DNA of 64,000 nt from Paractinoplanes ferrugineus (GCF_016862195.1 NZ_BOMM01000038.1:1-64000); one strand, 5' to 3'; shown: positions 45,372 through 53,447, counted from the stretch's first letter. A program made the numbers and translations. Notes: generated by a model from the letters alone, not told the origin.

Positions 45372-46925
45372 CTACCAGGTTCCCTTGCGGCGGTCGCGCA
45401 ACGGGCGGCCGTCCGGGTCGTAGGCCAGGCGGTAGACGGGCAGCGCCCACAGCCTCTGGTACCACGGCATCTTGCCGGTGCGGTGCGGGAAGATCCGGCC
45501 GGGCGGGCGGGGGCCGTGCCGGCCTTCGTCGCTCCACTTCCGCAGGCGCTCGGCGGTCGCGTCCATCTCGCGTACCACCGAACGCGGATCGATCAGGCCC
45601 TCGTCGTCGTCCCGGTCGAGGTGCTCGCGCGTCAGCGCGAGCCGCAGGTCGCGCGCGAAGCGGCGCGGGCCGAGGTCGGTGGGCGCCCGCTCGTCCCGCG
45701 TCTCGTCGAGGATCGCGCAGGACAGTTCGCTGTCGTGGGTCCAGGAGCGGCGGTTGAAGTTGTCGCTGCCGACGCTGCACCACACGTCGTCGATCACGCA
45801 GACCTTCGCGTGCACGTAGACCGGGGTGCCGGCGTGATTTTCCAGGTCGAAGACGTGCACCCGGTCGGGCGCGGCGCGGCGGCACCGGGCGATCGCCTGC
45901 TCGCGGCCGATCTCGTTGGGCGGCAGCGCGAAGCGGCCGTCGACGTCGGGGTGCCGCGGCACGACGGCGACGAGGTGGAGCTCGGGGTTGGCCTTGAGGG
46001 CCTCCGCGAACAGTTCGGCCACCTCGTTCGACCAGAGGTACTGATCCTCGATGTAGATGAGGCGCTGAGCCAGGCGGATCGCCTTGGTGTAGCCGCGGGC
46101 CACGGTCCGCTCGCCGTGCGGCGCAAAACCGTACGGCGGGCGCATAGCCGGATATGTCCGTAGAACTTGGACGTTCAGTGAACCGGCCTCGGGCGGATCC
46201 GGTGGCTGCGGCGGAAGCGTGTCGGCGTGTTCGTCGGCGTGCTTGAGGTGGTCGACCACGGTGGCGATCGGGCCGTGCTGGTCCAGCGGCACCGGGTCGG
46301 TCCAGCGTTCGCGGAAGCACAGGTCGAGGGCGCCGACGACCGGGCCGCGCAGGGCGAGCTGCACGTCGTGCCACGGCGGATTCTTCCCGTACGCGGCGGC
46401 CATCTGCACCGCCTGCGGGTCGCCGTCGTGGTCGTGGTCGTCCCGGCGGCTGTGGCACAGGTCGATGCCGCCGGCGAAGGCGACGTCGAGCTCGGGCCGC
46501 CCGGGGTGCCGCAGCACGACCAGCTTCTGATGGTGCGAACCGCCGCGGCGTACGCGCTGATCGAGCAGCACCTCGCCGCCCGCCGCCCGGATCTCGTCGC
46601 CGAGGTTGCGGTTCTCCTCCTCGCTGTAGGCGAGGGTGTCCAGATGAGACCGCCAGAGTAGGCCTTTGACTATTACGCCCCGTTTTGCCGCAGATGCGAA
46701 GAGTTCGGCCACGGTCGGGCCGTCCTCCCGCATACGTTCATCCGGGTCGCCCCGCCAGTCCGTGAACAGGAGGTGGTCACCCTCGCGGAGGCTTTCCACC
46801 TCGGACACCAGCCGGTCAAAATACGTTATTCCGTGAATAAGCGGATCGGCCGTGTTGCCCGCGCACCACGTGGGTATGGAGGAGTTCGGGTTGCCGCGCT
46901 CCTTCTCATCAAGGAACCACTCCAC
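45372..46925 (-). CDS. Phospholipase D-family protein
   Basis: About 517 aa with two HKD regions. The second is canonical (VHAKVCVIDD, H-x-K-x4-D). The first reads HHQKLVVLRHPG, with Arg where the Asp normally sits. GSDNFNRRSWTHDSEL after the second is typical of the family. It should cleave or transfer phosphodiester head groups of phospholipids. GTG at 46925 has GGGAAGGG upstream and gives the usual short N-terminus (VEWFLDEKERGNP); a GTG 66 bases earlier is an alternative. No signal peptide is seen. Confidence 0.85.
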   Translation of the reverse strand: MEWFLDEKERGNPNSSIPTWCAGNTADPLIHGITYFDRLVSEVESLREGDHLLFTDWRGDPDERMREDGPTVAELFASAAKRGVIVKGLLWRSHLDTLAYSEEENRNLGDEIRAAGGEVLLDQRVRRGGSHHQKLVVLRHPGRPELDVAFAGGIDLCHSRRDDHDHDGDPQAVQMAAAYGKNPPWHDVQLALRGPVVGALDLCFRERWTDPVPLDQHGPIATVVDHLKHADEHADTLPPQPPDPPEAGSLNVQVLRTYPAMRPPYGFAPHGERTVARGYTKAIRLAQRLIYIEDQYLWSNEVAELFAEALKANPELHLVAVVPRHPDVDGRFALPPNEIGREQAIARCRRAAPDRVHVFDLENHAGTPVYVHAKVCVIDDVWCSVGSDNFNRRSWTHDSELSCAILDETRDERAPTDLGPRRFARDLRLALTREHLDRDDDEGLIDPRSVVREMDATAERLRKWSDEGRHGPRPPGRIFPHRTGKMPWYQRLWALPVYRLAYDPDGRPLRDRRKGTW

Positions 46926-47029
46926 TGAGACGAAGCCCTTCCCTGAGGTCGACGAGGTCCTCACGTTAAGCCGCTTGATCGGCCGCCGCACCCTGGAAGT
47001 GACGGCCGTAACCCCGGAGGGATCATTCC

Positions 47030-47155
47030 ATGAGCAGCGAGCCGCTCGCCACGACCACTGACGTCACCGACGCTGCCTCCGCCGAAAAGGGCCTACTGAT
47101 CACGCTCCTGCTCATGGTTCTCATGGGTGTTTCGGCAATGCTCTTCATGTTCTGA
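47030..47155 (+). CDS. 41-aa single-span membrane protein
   Basis: A short gene with a strong ribosome site: GGAGGGA ends eight bases before the ATG. The 20-residue acidic/Thr-rich N-terminus (MSSEPLATTTDVTDAASAEK) is followed by one hydrophobic helix (GLLITLLLMVLMGVSAMLFMF) that reaches the C-terminus, so it should be a tail-anchored protein. The codon choice fits the neighbours. It is divergent from the phospholipase D gene by about 100 bases and overlaps the convergent methyltransferase stop by 11 bases. Function unknown. Confidence 0.65.
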   Translation: MSSEPLATTTDVTDAASAEKGLLITLLLMVLMGVSAMLFMF

Positions 47156-47831
47156 CCGCCCGTCTCCGGACCGCCTTCATCGACAGGGTGGTGGGCACCG
47201 GGCCGCCACCCTCGGCGAAGCCGGCCAACTCCAGGCCGGCTTCAAGAAACGCCTGCAACAGCGCCGGCAGCGGCAGGTGACTCGCGCCGACCCGGTTACG
47301 CACCCCTTCGGTGGTCCAGGACTGCTTGGTCCAGTGGCCGTCGAGATAACCGGGCCGGATGATCACGGCGGCCGGGTCGGTGCGGTCGGCGAAACCTCCG
47401 CAGAACGCCGGATGCACCCCCACGTGCACGAACGTACCGCCGGGTCGCAGCACCCGGGCGACCTCCCGCAGCACCGCCGGGTAGTCCGGCATATCGGTGT
47501 GCACCATCATCGCGATCACCGCGCCGAGCACGGCGTCGCCGATCGGCAGGCGGGTCGCGTCACCCTGGGCGATCGGCAGGCGCCCGTTCGCGTACGCCAG
47601 CATCCGTCCCGACAGGTCGACGCCCATCGGGCTCCAGCCGAGCTCGCGCAACTGGGCGGCGTGCACCCCGGTCCCGCAGCCGACCTCCAGGACCGGTTCC
47701 GCGCCGGTCCCGAGCAGACGCGCCAGCGACGCCCGGATCCCGATCGGATCGCCGGGCGTCGACGTCGGCAGGAACTGGTTCTCGTACCAGTCGGCGATCT
47801 CGTCGTAGGCGGCGATGGTCAGAGCACCCAC
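47145..47831 (-). CDS. Class I SAM-dependent methyltransferase
   Basis: 228 aa. Motif I is VLEVGCGTGVHAAQL, motif II GVDLSGRMLAYA, and VLREVARVLRPGGTFVHVG is the post-II/III segment. It is of the UbiE/COQ5-like small-molecule type. The GTG start lies within the end of the aminopeptidase gene (13-base overlap), so the two are probably co-translated. The substrate cannot be inferred. Confidence 0.85.
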   Translation of the reverse strand: MGALTIAAYDEIADWYENQFLPTSTPGDPIGIRASLARLLGTGAEPVLEVGCGTGVHAAQLRELGWSPMGVDLSGRMLAYANGRLPIAQGDATRLPIGDAVLGAVIAMMVHTDMPDYPAVLREVARVLRPGGTFVHVGVHPAFCGGFADRTDPAAVIIRPGYLDGHWTKQSWTTEGVRNRVGASHLPLPALLQAFLEAGLELAGFAEGGGPVPTTLSMKAVRRRAVRT

Positions 47832-49018
47832 TCGTCGTCGCGGATGATGTCGACGGTGCCACCCGGCCCGGTGCCGCGCACCGTCATGCCGTCACCCCCG
47901 ATCACCACGTCGGTGTGCACCCCCGACGAGTTCAGGCCCACCGCGGCACGCTGTTCCGGGGTCATCGCGAGGCCACCCTCGACCGACCACGGGAAGCTCT
48001 GCCCCCACGCCACGTGGCAGCCGGCGTTCTCGTCGTAGAGCGTGTTGTGGAAGACGATGCCCGCCTCGGCGATCCGGCTGTCCCGGTCGACGAGCGAGAC
48101 CTCGCCCAGGTGGCGGGCGCCCTCGTCGGTCTCGATCTGCGCCCGGATCACGTCGGCGCCCTCGTCCGCGTCGACCTCGTCGATCCGGCCGTCCTTGAAC
48201 GTCACCCGCAGCCCTTTGATCAGCTGACCGGCGATCACCATCGGCCGGGTCACCCGGATCGTGCCCTCGGCCCGGTTGAGGTCGGGGCTGGTGAAGACCT
48301 CCTCGGTGGGGAGGTTCGGCAGGTAGGGAATGCCGGCGTGGTCGACCAGACCGCCACCGGTCCAGCGGGCCCTCGGCGGCAGGCCGACCACGAGGTCGGT
48401 GCCCTCGCCGAGGTAACGCACCTCGTCCAGATCGAGTTCGTCGAGCTGCTTCGCGCGCGCGGTCAGGGTCGCCGAGCGGGTCTGCCACTCCGCCGCCGGG
48501 TCGGCCGAGTCGAGCCGCATCGCGGTGCTGACCGCCGCCCACAGCCGGTCCATGTCGGGCTCGCCGAAGATCTGCTCGGCCCAGCCCGGGTTCGGCGCGG
48601 CCACCAGCGACCAGCGCATGTCGCCGGCGAACAGGGCGTCCCGGCGGGCGCGCACCTCGTCGTGCCGGCGGGCCGCCAGCCGGACCGGGTCGGCGCCGTC
48701 GAACAGATGCGGATCGGGGTCACCGACCAGGCCGATCGACGCGACCCCGGCCGCTCGCCACTGATCGATGCGGGCCAGCGCCCACGGCCGGCTGGCGGAG
48801 AGGGCCTCGACCGTCGCCCGGTCGACCCCGGATCGCTGGATCGGCCCGTCCTGGAAGTTGACCTCGACCCAGCCGGCCCCGGCGCGATAGGCGGCCGCCA
48901 CGACAGCTCGGGCGATCTCCAGGTGCGCCGTGTCGCTGTCGACCACGACGCCCTGACCGGGCTGAACATTGACCCCGGCCCGGACTACCAGGTCCGCGAA
49001 ACGCTCGATCTGTCCCAT
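47819..49018 (-). CDS. M29-family aminopeptidase
   Basis: 399 aa, the usual length of thermophilic-type aminopeptidases (AmpS/AmpT). NLPTEEVFTSPDLNRAEGTI holds conserved metal-site glutamates, and further conserved segments are AGIVFHNTLYDENAGCHVAWGQSF and GVHTDVVIGG. The enzyme binds two metal ions (Co, Zn or Mg) and trims N-terminal residues in the cytoplasm. ATG at 49018 is chosen (MGQIERFADLVVRAGV); a GTG three codons earlier exists. Confidence 0.92.
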   Translation of the reverse strand: MGQIERFADLVVRAGVNVQPGQGVVVDSDTAHLEIARAVVAAAYRAGAGWVEVNFQDGPIQRSGVDRATVEALSASRPWALARIDQWRAAGVASIGLVGDPDPHLFDGADPVRLAARRHDEVRARRDALFAGDMRWSLVAAPNPGWAEQIFGEPDMDRLWAAVSTAMRLDSADPAAEWQTRSATLTARAKQLDELDLDEVRYLGEGTDLVVGLPPRARWTGGGLVDHAGIPYLPNLPTEEVFTSPDLNRAEGTIRVTRPMVIAGQLIKGLRVTFKDGRIDEVDADEGADVIRAQIETDEGARHLGEVSLVDRDSRIAEAGIVFHNTLYDENAGCHVAWGQSFPWSVEGGLAMTPEQRAAVGLNSSGVHTDVVIGGDGMTVRGTGPGGTVDIIRDDEWVL

Positions 49019-49098
49019 GCCGGACACACTAGATCAGCGACGGCGCGCGAATCGCCCCTCGCCGACCGGTCGGCGGCATCTCAATCAGGCCATCAGTG

Positions 49099-49566
49099 TC
49101 ATGCGATGGGCAACCGCAGACGCATCGCCGGATCGGGGGTGCGCACGAACCCGAGCGACTCGTAGAGGGGTTCGCCGTCGCGCGACGCTTTCAGCTCGAC
49201 CTTGCCGACGCCCCGCTCGGCGAACCAGTCGAGCAGCGCCGTCATGCACTGCTGGCTGAAGCCGCGCCGGCGCATGCCGGGATCGGTGGCGACGTTGAAG
49301 ACGTAGCCGGACCGGCCGTGCGGATCACCCGGGGTGCCGAGCCGGGTCTCGATCGTGCCGACCGCGCAGGCGGCCAGCCCGGCGCCGGCGGGGCGGTCGA
49401 CCACGAACGCGGCCATCGTCTCGTCGGCCAACCGCGTGCGGAACGTCTGCCGGGCCGCTGACTGCCAGTCGTCGGCCCAGCCGGGCGTGCGCATGCTGCG
49501 CAACATCACTTCTCGCAGGCGGACCAACTCGTCGGCGTCCCGGGGTTCGGCTCGGCGCGCAGTCAT
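49099..49566 (-). CDS. GNAT-family N-acetyltransferase
   Basis: 155 aa. The acetyl-CoA loop is RRRGFSQQCM (Q/R-x-x-G-x-G/A type), preceded by YVFNVATDPGM and followed by ELKASRDGEPLYESLGFVRT, the normal motif A and B. ATG at 49566 (MTARRAEPRDADEL) is the family-like start, while the reading frame stays open further upstream. The acceptor is unknown. It lies 80 bases upstream of the aminopeptidase gene on the same strand. Confidence 0.88.
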   Translation of the reverse strand: MTARRAEPRDADELVRLREVMLRSMRTPGWADDWQSAARQTFRTRLADETMAAFVVDRPAGAGLAACAVGTIETRLGTPGDPHGRSGYVFNVATDPGMRRRGFSQQCMTALLDWFAERGVGKVELKASRDGEPLYESLGFVRTPDPAMRLRLPIA

Positions 49567-49731
49567 GGCAGGCAAACTAATCGGTCCGGGCCGGCGCGGC
49601 GCGGCGATTTCCACAGGCGTACCGGGCGCGCTCAGTGTCGGCTTCCGGACACAGCCGCCATCGTTCGCCGTACCGGTCTATTTTGTTGCCGGAGGACAAT
49701 AGGCTCCGTCGCTCGTGATCCATGGCACTGT

Positions 49732-49749
49732 TCTTTCAGATTTGAAAGA
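49732..49749. promoter_or_regulatory. Palindrome upstream of the MarR-pirin operon
   Basis: TCTTTCA-GATT-TGAAAGA is a perfect 7-base inverted repeat with a four-base spacer, centred 23 bases upstream of the marR start codon. It is AT-rich against a GC-rich background. Size, symmetry and place fit a MarR dimer site and autoregulation. Confidence 0.65.
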
Positions 49750-49763
49750 GTTAGCGTGTGGGC

Positions 49764-50204
49764 ATGGCCGAACCGCTGAGCGACACGGAACAGCAAGCGT
49801 GGCGCACCTTCATCGAGAGTTCGTGGGCGTTGCACACCCACCTCGAGGACGAACTGCGCGCCACCACCGGCCTGAGCATGAATGATTACCACGTGCTCGT
49901 GGTGCTGTCCGAGGCGCCCGGACGCCGGCTGCGCATGGGTGAGCTGGCCGGCCGGCTGGTCTTCTCGCCGAGCCGGATCACCTATCAGATCAACTCCATG
50001 GTCAAGCGTGGCCTCGTGCGCAAACAGCCCTGTCCCGAGGACGGCCGTGGCCAGGAGGCGGTGCTCACCGACTTCGGGATGCGCTCCCTCGAAGAAGCCG
50101 CGCCGTTGCACCTGATCACCGTTCGCGACCGCTTCATCGACCGGCTCGCTCCCGACGAGCTCGAGGTCATCGCCCGGGTTTTCGAAAAAGTAAGGAAGGC
50201 CTGA
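49764..50204 (+). CDS. MarR-family transcriptional regulator
   Basis: 146 aa. The winged-helix core: LSMNDYHVLVVLSEAPGRRLRMGELAGRL (helices 2-3), FSPSRITYQINSMVKRGLVRKQ (recognition helix), then the wing EDGRGQEAVLTDFGM. It has no Cys switch that I can see. The stop is one base before the pirin ATG, so the two are one operon. The palindrome at 49732-49749 is the probable operator. MarR-pirin pairs respond to small phenolics or oxidative stress in other bacteria; the ligand here is unknown. Confidence 0.9.
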   Translation: MAEPLSDTEQQAWRTFIESSWALHTHLEDELRATTGLSMNDYHVLVVLSEAPGRRLRMGELAGRLVFSPSRITYQINSMVKRGLVRKQPCPEDGRGQEAVLTDFGMRSLEEAAPLHLITVRDRFIDRLAPDELEVIARVFEKVRKA

Positions 50205-50205
50205 G

Positions 50206-51174
50206 ATGCCTGCCATCACCGTCGACGACGTGCTGGTCCTGCCGCGGCTGCCGCGCGTCGAGGAGGCCGCCCGGTTCCGCCCGGTCCGGCGCCTCACCAC
50301 GGCGCCCTCCGGTTACGAGGGCGAGGGTTTCCCGGTGCGCCGGGCCTTCGCCGGGGTGCCGCTCAACGAGCTCGACCCGTTCATCCACCTCGACCAGATG
50401 GGCGAGGTCGACTACGCCCCGGGCGAGCCCAAGGGCACGCCGTGGCACCCGCACCGAGGCTTCGAGACGGTGACCTACATGATCGACGGGATCATGGACC
50501 ACCAGGACTCGCTCGGTGGCGGCGGCACCATCACCGACGGCGACACCCAGTGGATGACCGCCGGCCAGGGCATCCTGCACATCGAGGCCCCGCCGGAGCA
50601 CCTGGTCACCAGCGGCGGCCTGTTCCACGGCCTGCAGCTCTGGGTCAACCTGCCCCGGGCCGCCAAGATGATCACCCCGAAGTACCAGGACATCCGGGGC
50701 CGGGAGTCGGCCCTGCTGACGTCCGCCGACGGCGGCAGCCTGATCCGGGTCATCGCCGGCGAGGTGGGCGGCCACGCCGGTCCGGGCTCCACGTTCACCC
50801 CGATCAACCTGGCCCACGTGACCCTGCAGCCGGGCGCCCAGCTCGACCTGCCGTGGCAGCCCGACTACAACGCGCTGGTCTATGTCCTGGCCGGCCGCGG
50901 GACGGCCGGAGCCGAGAAGCGCCCGATCCAGATCGGCCAACTGGCCGCCTACGGCCCGGGCGACGTCATCCGGGTGGCGGCCGACGCGGCCCAGGACTCG
51001 AACATCCCCGCGATGGAACTGTTCATCATGGGTGGGCGCCCGATCCGGGAGCCGGTGGCCCACTACGGCCCCTTCGTCATGAACACGAAGGAGGAGCTGG
51101 CCCAGGCGTTCGAGGACTTCCAGAAGGGCCGGCTCGGCGTGGTTCCGGCGGGCCGGCTTCCGCACACGGACTGA
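50206..51174 (+). CDS. Pirin-family bicupin protein
   Basis: 322 aa, two cupin domains. The N-terminal metal site is WHPHRGFETVTYMIDG (His-x-His) with QGILHIE (His, Glu). The C-terminal cupin (about 190-290) lacks the His pair, as usual. Bacterial pirins can be quercetin 2,3-dioxygenases or regulators of enzymes; the substrate is not shown. It is second in the operon with marR. Its last 98 bases are antisense to the end of the convergent SDR gene. Confidence 0.9.
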   Translation: MPAITVDDVLVLPRLPRVEEAARFRPVRRLTTAPSGYEGEGFPVRRAFAGVPLNELDPFIHLDQMGEVDYAPGEPKGTPWHPHRGFETVTYMIDGIMDHQDSLGGGGTITDGDTQWMTAGQGILHIEAPPEHLVTSGGLFHGLQLWVNLPRAAKMITPKYQDIRGRESALLTSADGGSLIRVIAGEVGGHAGPGSTFTPINLAHVTLQPGAQLDLPWQPDYNALVYVLAGRGTAGAEKRPIQIGQLAAYGPGDVIRVAADAAQDSNIPAMELFIMGGRPIREPVAHYGPFVMNTKEELAQAFEDFQKGRLGVVPAGRLPHTD

Positions 51175-52021
51175 CCGAACTCCGCACCGGGAACGGGAAC
51201 GCCGCCTCGAAGCCGAGCAGGTCCCGCGCCGGGGCCAGGTCGATCGGGACCGTGCGGCCGGTGAACGACGGGCGTGGTACCCCGGGATGGAACCTGTCGA
51301 GCAGCCACTGCGTGGGCTGCGGCGCCAGGGTCTCGGGGGCCGCGGCGTACACCACGTGGAAACCGGGCCGGGCCGGTCGCAGCGCCGCGAACAGGGCGCG
51401 GGCCGCGTCGCGTACGTCCAGGTAGCTCCACACGTCGGCGGCACCGGTGGCGGGATCGGTGGCGAACCGGGCGGCCGCGGTGGCCAGCCGGCCGTCGGCG
51501 GCGCCGATGAAGGGCAGGCGCAGGGCCACCACGGTCATGCCGTACGCCCGGTTGATCATCTCGGCGGTGGCCTCGTCGGCCTGCTTGCTCAGCGCGTACG
51601 GGTCGGTGATCTGCAGCGGCAGCCGGGCGTCGATCGGCAGGTAGGGCAGGCGCAACGGCGTTCGCGCGAACGGCAGCCCGCAGATCGCGTAGCTGCTGGC
51701 GATCGCCGCCCGCTCGACGCCCCGCCGCCCGGCCCGATCGAGGACGGCGAAGGTGGCGAGCGTGTTGCGGCCGAAGACGACCTCGGCCGGGTCGCGTATC
51801 GGGTCGGGGATGGCGGCCAGGTGGATCACGTCGGTGACATCGGCGAGTGCGTCGTCGACCACCGCGGGGTCGGCGGCGTCACCGACGACTGTGCGGTCGG
51901 CCCCGACCGAGGCCGGCTCCAGGATCAGGGCGGTGGCCGGGACGCCGTGGGCGGCGAGCAGCTCGAGGACCGCGGTGCCGACCAGCCCGGCGGCGCCGGT
52001 CACCAGGACTCGCTGCGACAT
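51077..52021 (-). CDS. NAD-dependent epimerase/dehydratase with overlong tail
   Basis: 314 aa. The Rossmann site is TGAAGLVGTAVLELL. The catalytic motif has YALSK (Tyr-x-x-x-Lys), preceded by AIASSYAIC. It is an extended SDR acting on a nucleotide sugar or a similar substrate. The family core ends near residue 278 (LLGFEAAFPFP). The last about 35 residues (Pro, Ser, Arg-rich) are read from sequence antisense to the pirin gene and look like run-on after loss of a stop. ATG at 52021 follows CGGAG. Three direct repeats lie upstream. Confidence 0.85.
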   Translation of the reverse strand: MSQRVLVTGAAGLVGTAVLELLAAHGVPATALILEPASVGADRTVVGDAADPAVVDDALADVTDVIHLAAIPDPIRDPAEVVFGRNTLATFAVLDRAGRRGVERAAIASSYAICGLPFARTPLRLPYLPIDARLPLQITDPYALSKQADEATAEMINRAYGMTVVALRLPFIGAADGRLATAAARFATDPATGAADVWSYLDVRDAARALFAALRPARPGFHVVYAAAPETLAPQPTQWLLDRFHPGVPRPSFTGRTVPIDLAPARDLLGFEAAFPFPVRSSVSPCAEAGPPEPRRAGPSGSPRTPGPAPPSCS

Positions 52022-52036
52022 GTCGGCTCCGGCAGT

Positions 52037-52074
52037 GTCTTGATCAACAGGTCTTGATCAACAGGGTCTTGATC
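52037..52074 (-). promoter_or_regulatory. Tandem GTCTTGATCAACAG repeats
   Basis: Two perfect 14-base units (52037-52050, 52051-52064) and a nine-base third copy (52066-52074), each with the palindromic core TTGATCAA or part of it, lie 16-53 bases upstream of the SDR start codon. The spacing places the same face of the helix every 14-15 bases. They may be protein-binding iterons or a slipped-strand duplication. Confidence 0.55.
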
Positions 52075-52143
52075 GTCACGGGCGACGAACGTCCGCGTCT
52101 CCATTATCATCGGGCGAGGTCGAGCTGGCTGGCTGGGAGCGGC

Positions 52144-52542
52144 ATGGCGTACCGGGTGGAATACGACGGCGAGGGCATCGAGCTCGGCACCCTGGATGCC
52201 GCCCTGGACTGTGCCCGGACCGCGATCGCCAACGACGTGGACCGCTTCGACGGGTGGGCCGTCGAGCACGACGAGGACGTCGACGACTGGTTCGTGCAGG
52301 CGGTGCGCAACGGCCGCCGGGTCGGGCCGCTCGCGGTGGTCACCAACCTCGGCAAGGCCCTGGTCCCGCCGGTCGTCGAGGAGTGGGAACGGCGGGTGTC
52401 GTTCGTGGGCAGGACACCGGCGGACGCGTTCGCGATGGCCGCCGACTGGCTGGAGCGCCGCCCCGACGTCGAGACCATCGGGGACGTCGGGTGGCACCAC
52501 ACCGCCAGCGGCCATCAGCTGCGCATCTATTACCGCGGGTAG
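52144..52542 (+). CDS. Conserved hypothetical protein, 132 aa
   Basis: Not recognised. Begins MAYRVEYDGEGIELGTLDAAL and is acidic throughout, with a DEDVDDWF stretch near residue 42. Trp-rich (GWAVEH, DWLERRPD, VGWHHT). No membrane segment or signal peptide. It stands alone between the divergent SDR gene and the convergent ClpR-domain gene, one base from the latter. Normal codon use suggests that it is real. Confidence 0.65.
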   Translation: MAYRVEYDGEGIELGTLDAALDCARTAIANDVDRFDGWAVEHDEDVDDWFVQAVRNGRRVGPLAVVTNLGKALVPPVVEEWERRVSFVGRTPADAFAMAADWLERRPDVETIGDVGWHHTASGHQLRIYYRG

Positions 52543-52543
52543 G

Positions 52544-53152
52544 TCAGGCGGCCTGGTCGGTCAGGGAGCGCTCCAATTCCGTACGCAAATCGTCGAACTT
52601 GATTCGGTGTTCGGTCAGAACACGGGCCGCCAGGCCCTCGCCCTCGCGCAGCAGGCCCAGCATGATGTGCTCGGGGCCGATGAAATTCTGGTGCAGCCGG
52701 ACCGCCTCGCGCAGGGCTAGTTCGAGCAGTTTCTTGGCCCGCGGGGTAAGCGGGAGGTGGCCGCCCGAGGCATAGAGCCGGCCGAAGAACCCGCGCTTCC
52801 TCGGCAGCGCTTGCGGCAGCTGGAGCGCACCGGCACCGAAATTCTCCTCGATCGCGGCGCGCACCTTGTCGAGGTCGATGCCGATGGCCTTGAGGGCGGC
52901 CGCGTCCTCGGCCTCGGTCTCGGCGCGTGACGGCCCCGGCTCGGTCCCGCCGGCCAGGCGTCGCACGTCGTCGCGGGCCGTCGCGGCGTCGAGGCCGCGC
53001 TCCCGCAGCAGGCGAGCGACCGTGCCGTTCTCGTCGCGCAGCATCGAGATGAGCACGTGCTCCGTGCCGATGTGCTGGTTGCCCAGGTCGCGAGCCGCCT
53101 GGTGGGCGCCCGTCACGACCTCGCGGGCCCCGGTGGTGAACCTCTCGAACAT
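52544..53152 (-). CDS. Clp N-terminal (ClpR) domain protein
   Basis: 202 aa with two Clp-N repeats: MFERFTTGAREVVTGAHQAARDLGNQHIGTEHVLISML at the start, and LTPRAKKLLELALREAV with NFIGPEHIMLGLLREG in the second half (about 130-185). It has no AAA+ ATPase module, so it is an orphan adaptor-like domain as in ClpC/ClpS-type substrate handling. It lies one base downstream of the HTH gene and is coupled to it. It probably responds to protein-folding stress, which is inference from family and promoter. Confidence 0.87.
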   Translation of the reverse strand: MFERFTTGAREVVTGAHQAARDLGNQHIGTEHVLISMLRDENGTVARLLRERGLDAATARDDVRRLAGGTEPGPSRAETEAEDAAALKAIGIDLDKVRAAIEENFGAGALQLPQALPRKRGFFGRLYASGGHLPLTPRAKKLLELALREAVRLHQNFIGPEHIMLGLLREGEGLAARVLTEHRIKFDDLRTELERSLTDQAA

Positions 53153-53153
53153 G

Positions 53154-53390
53154 TCAGCCCTCCCGTGGGTCGCGCGCCACCATGTGGAGCGCGTGCTTCT
53201 TGTGAACGCCCTGGCGGGTCACCTCGAGCGCGTCGGCGATCTCCTGCCAGGACCAGCCCTTGCGGCGGGCGTTGGCCACCTGGAGGTGCTCCAGCCCCTC
53301 GAGCAGGCGGCGCAGCGCCACCACCGCGCGCAGGCCGACCCGTGGATCGGCGCTGCCGGCGGCGGCGGCGAGGTCGGTTGCTTCAGTCAT
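53154..53390 (-). CDS. Small HTH protein linked to ClpR-domain gene
   Basis: 78 aa. The helix-turn-helix is in the second half: GWSWQEIADALEVTRQGVHKKH, with a Lys/His-rich recognition helix. The N-terminal half is one long helix (LRAVVALRRLLEGLEHLQVANA) for dimerising. It is like the small regulators that precede clpN-type genes in actinobacteria. Two GTCAAC-N4-GTTGAC palindromes overlap its promoter, so autorepression is likely. The ATG is 6 bases after the -10 box, so its mRNA may be leaderless. Confidence 0.85.
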   Translation of the reverse strand: MTEATDLAAAAGSADPRVGLRAVVALRRLLEGLEHLQVANARRKGWSWQEIADALEVTRQGVHKKHALHMVARDPREG

Positions 53391-53392
53391 GC

Positions 53393-53436
53393 TGTCAACT
53401 TACGTTGACAGCAGCGGTTCGTCAACCTTGGTTGAC
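53393..53436 (-). promoter_or_regulatory. Promoter within two GTCAAC-N4-GTTGAC palindromes
   Basis: TGTCAAC-TTAC-GTTGACA at 53393-53410 and GTCAAC-CTTG-GTTGAC at 53421-53436, centres 27 bases apart. On the minus strand TTGACG (53425-53420) and TAAGTT (53402-53397) form a -35/-10 pair with 17-base spacing, each inside one palindrome. Six bases separate the -10 from the ATG at 53390. Confidence 0.75.
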
Positions 53437-53447
53437 ACGGAGGGCAC

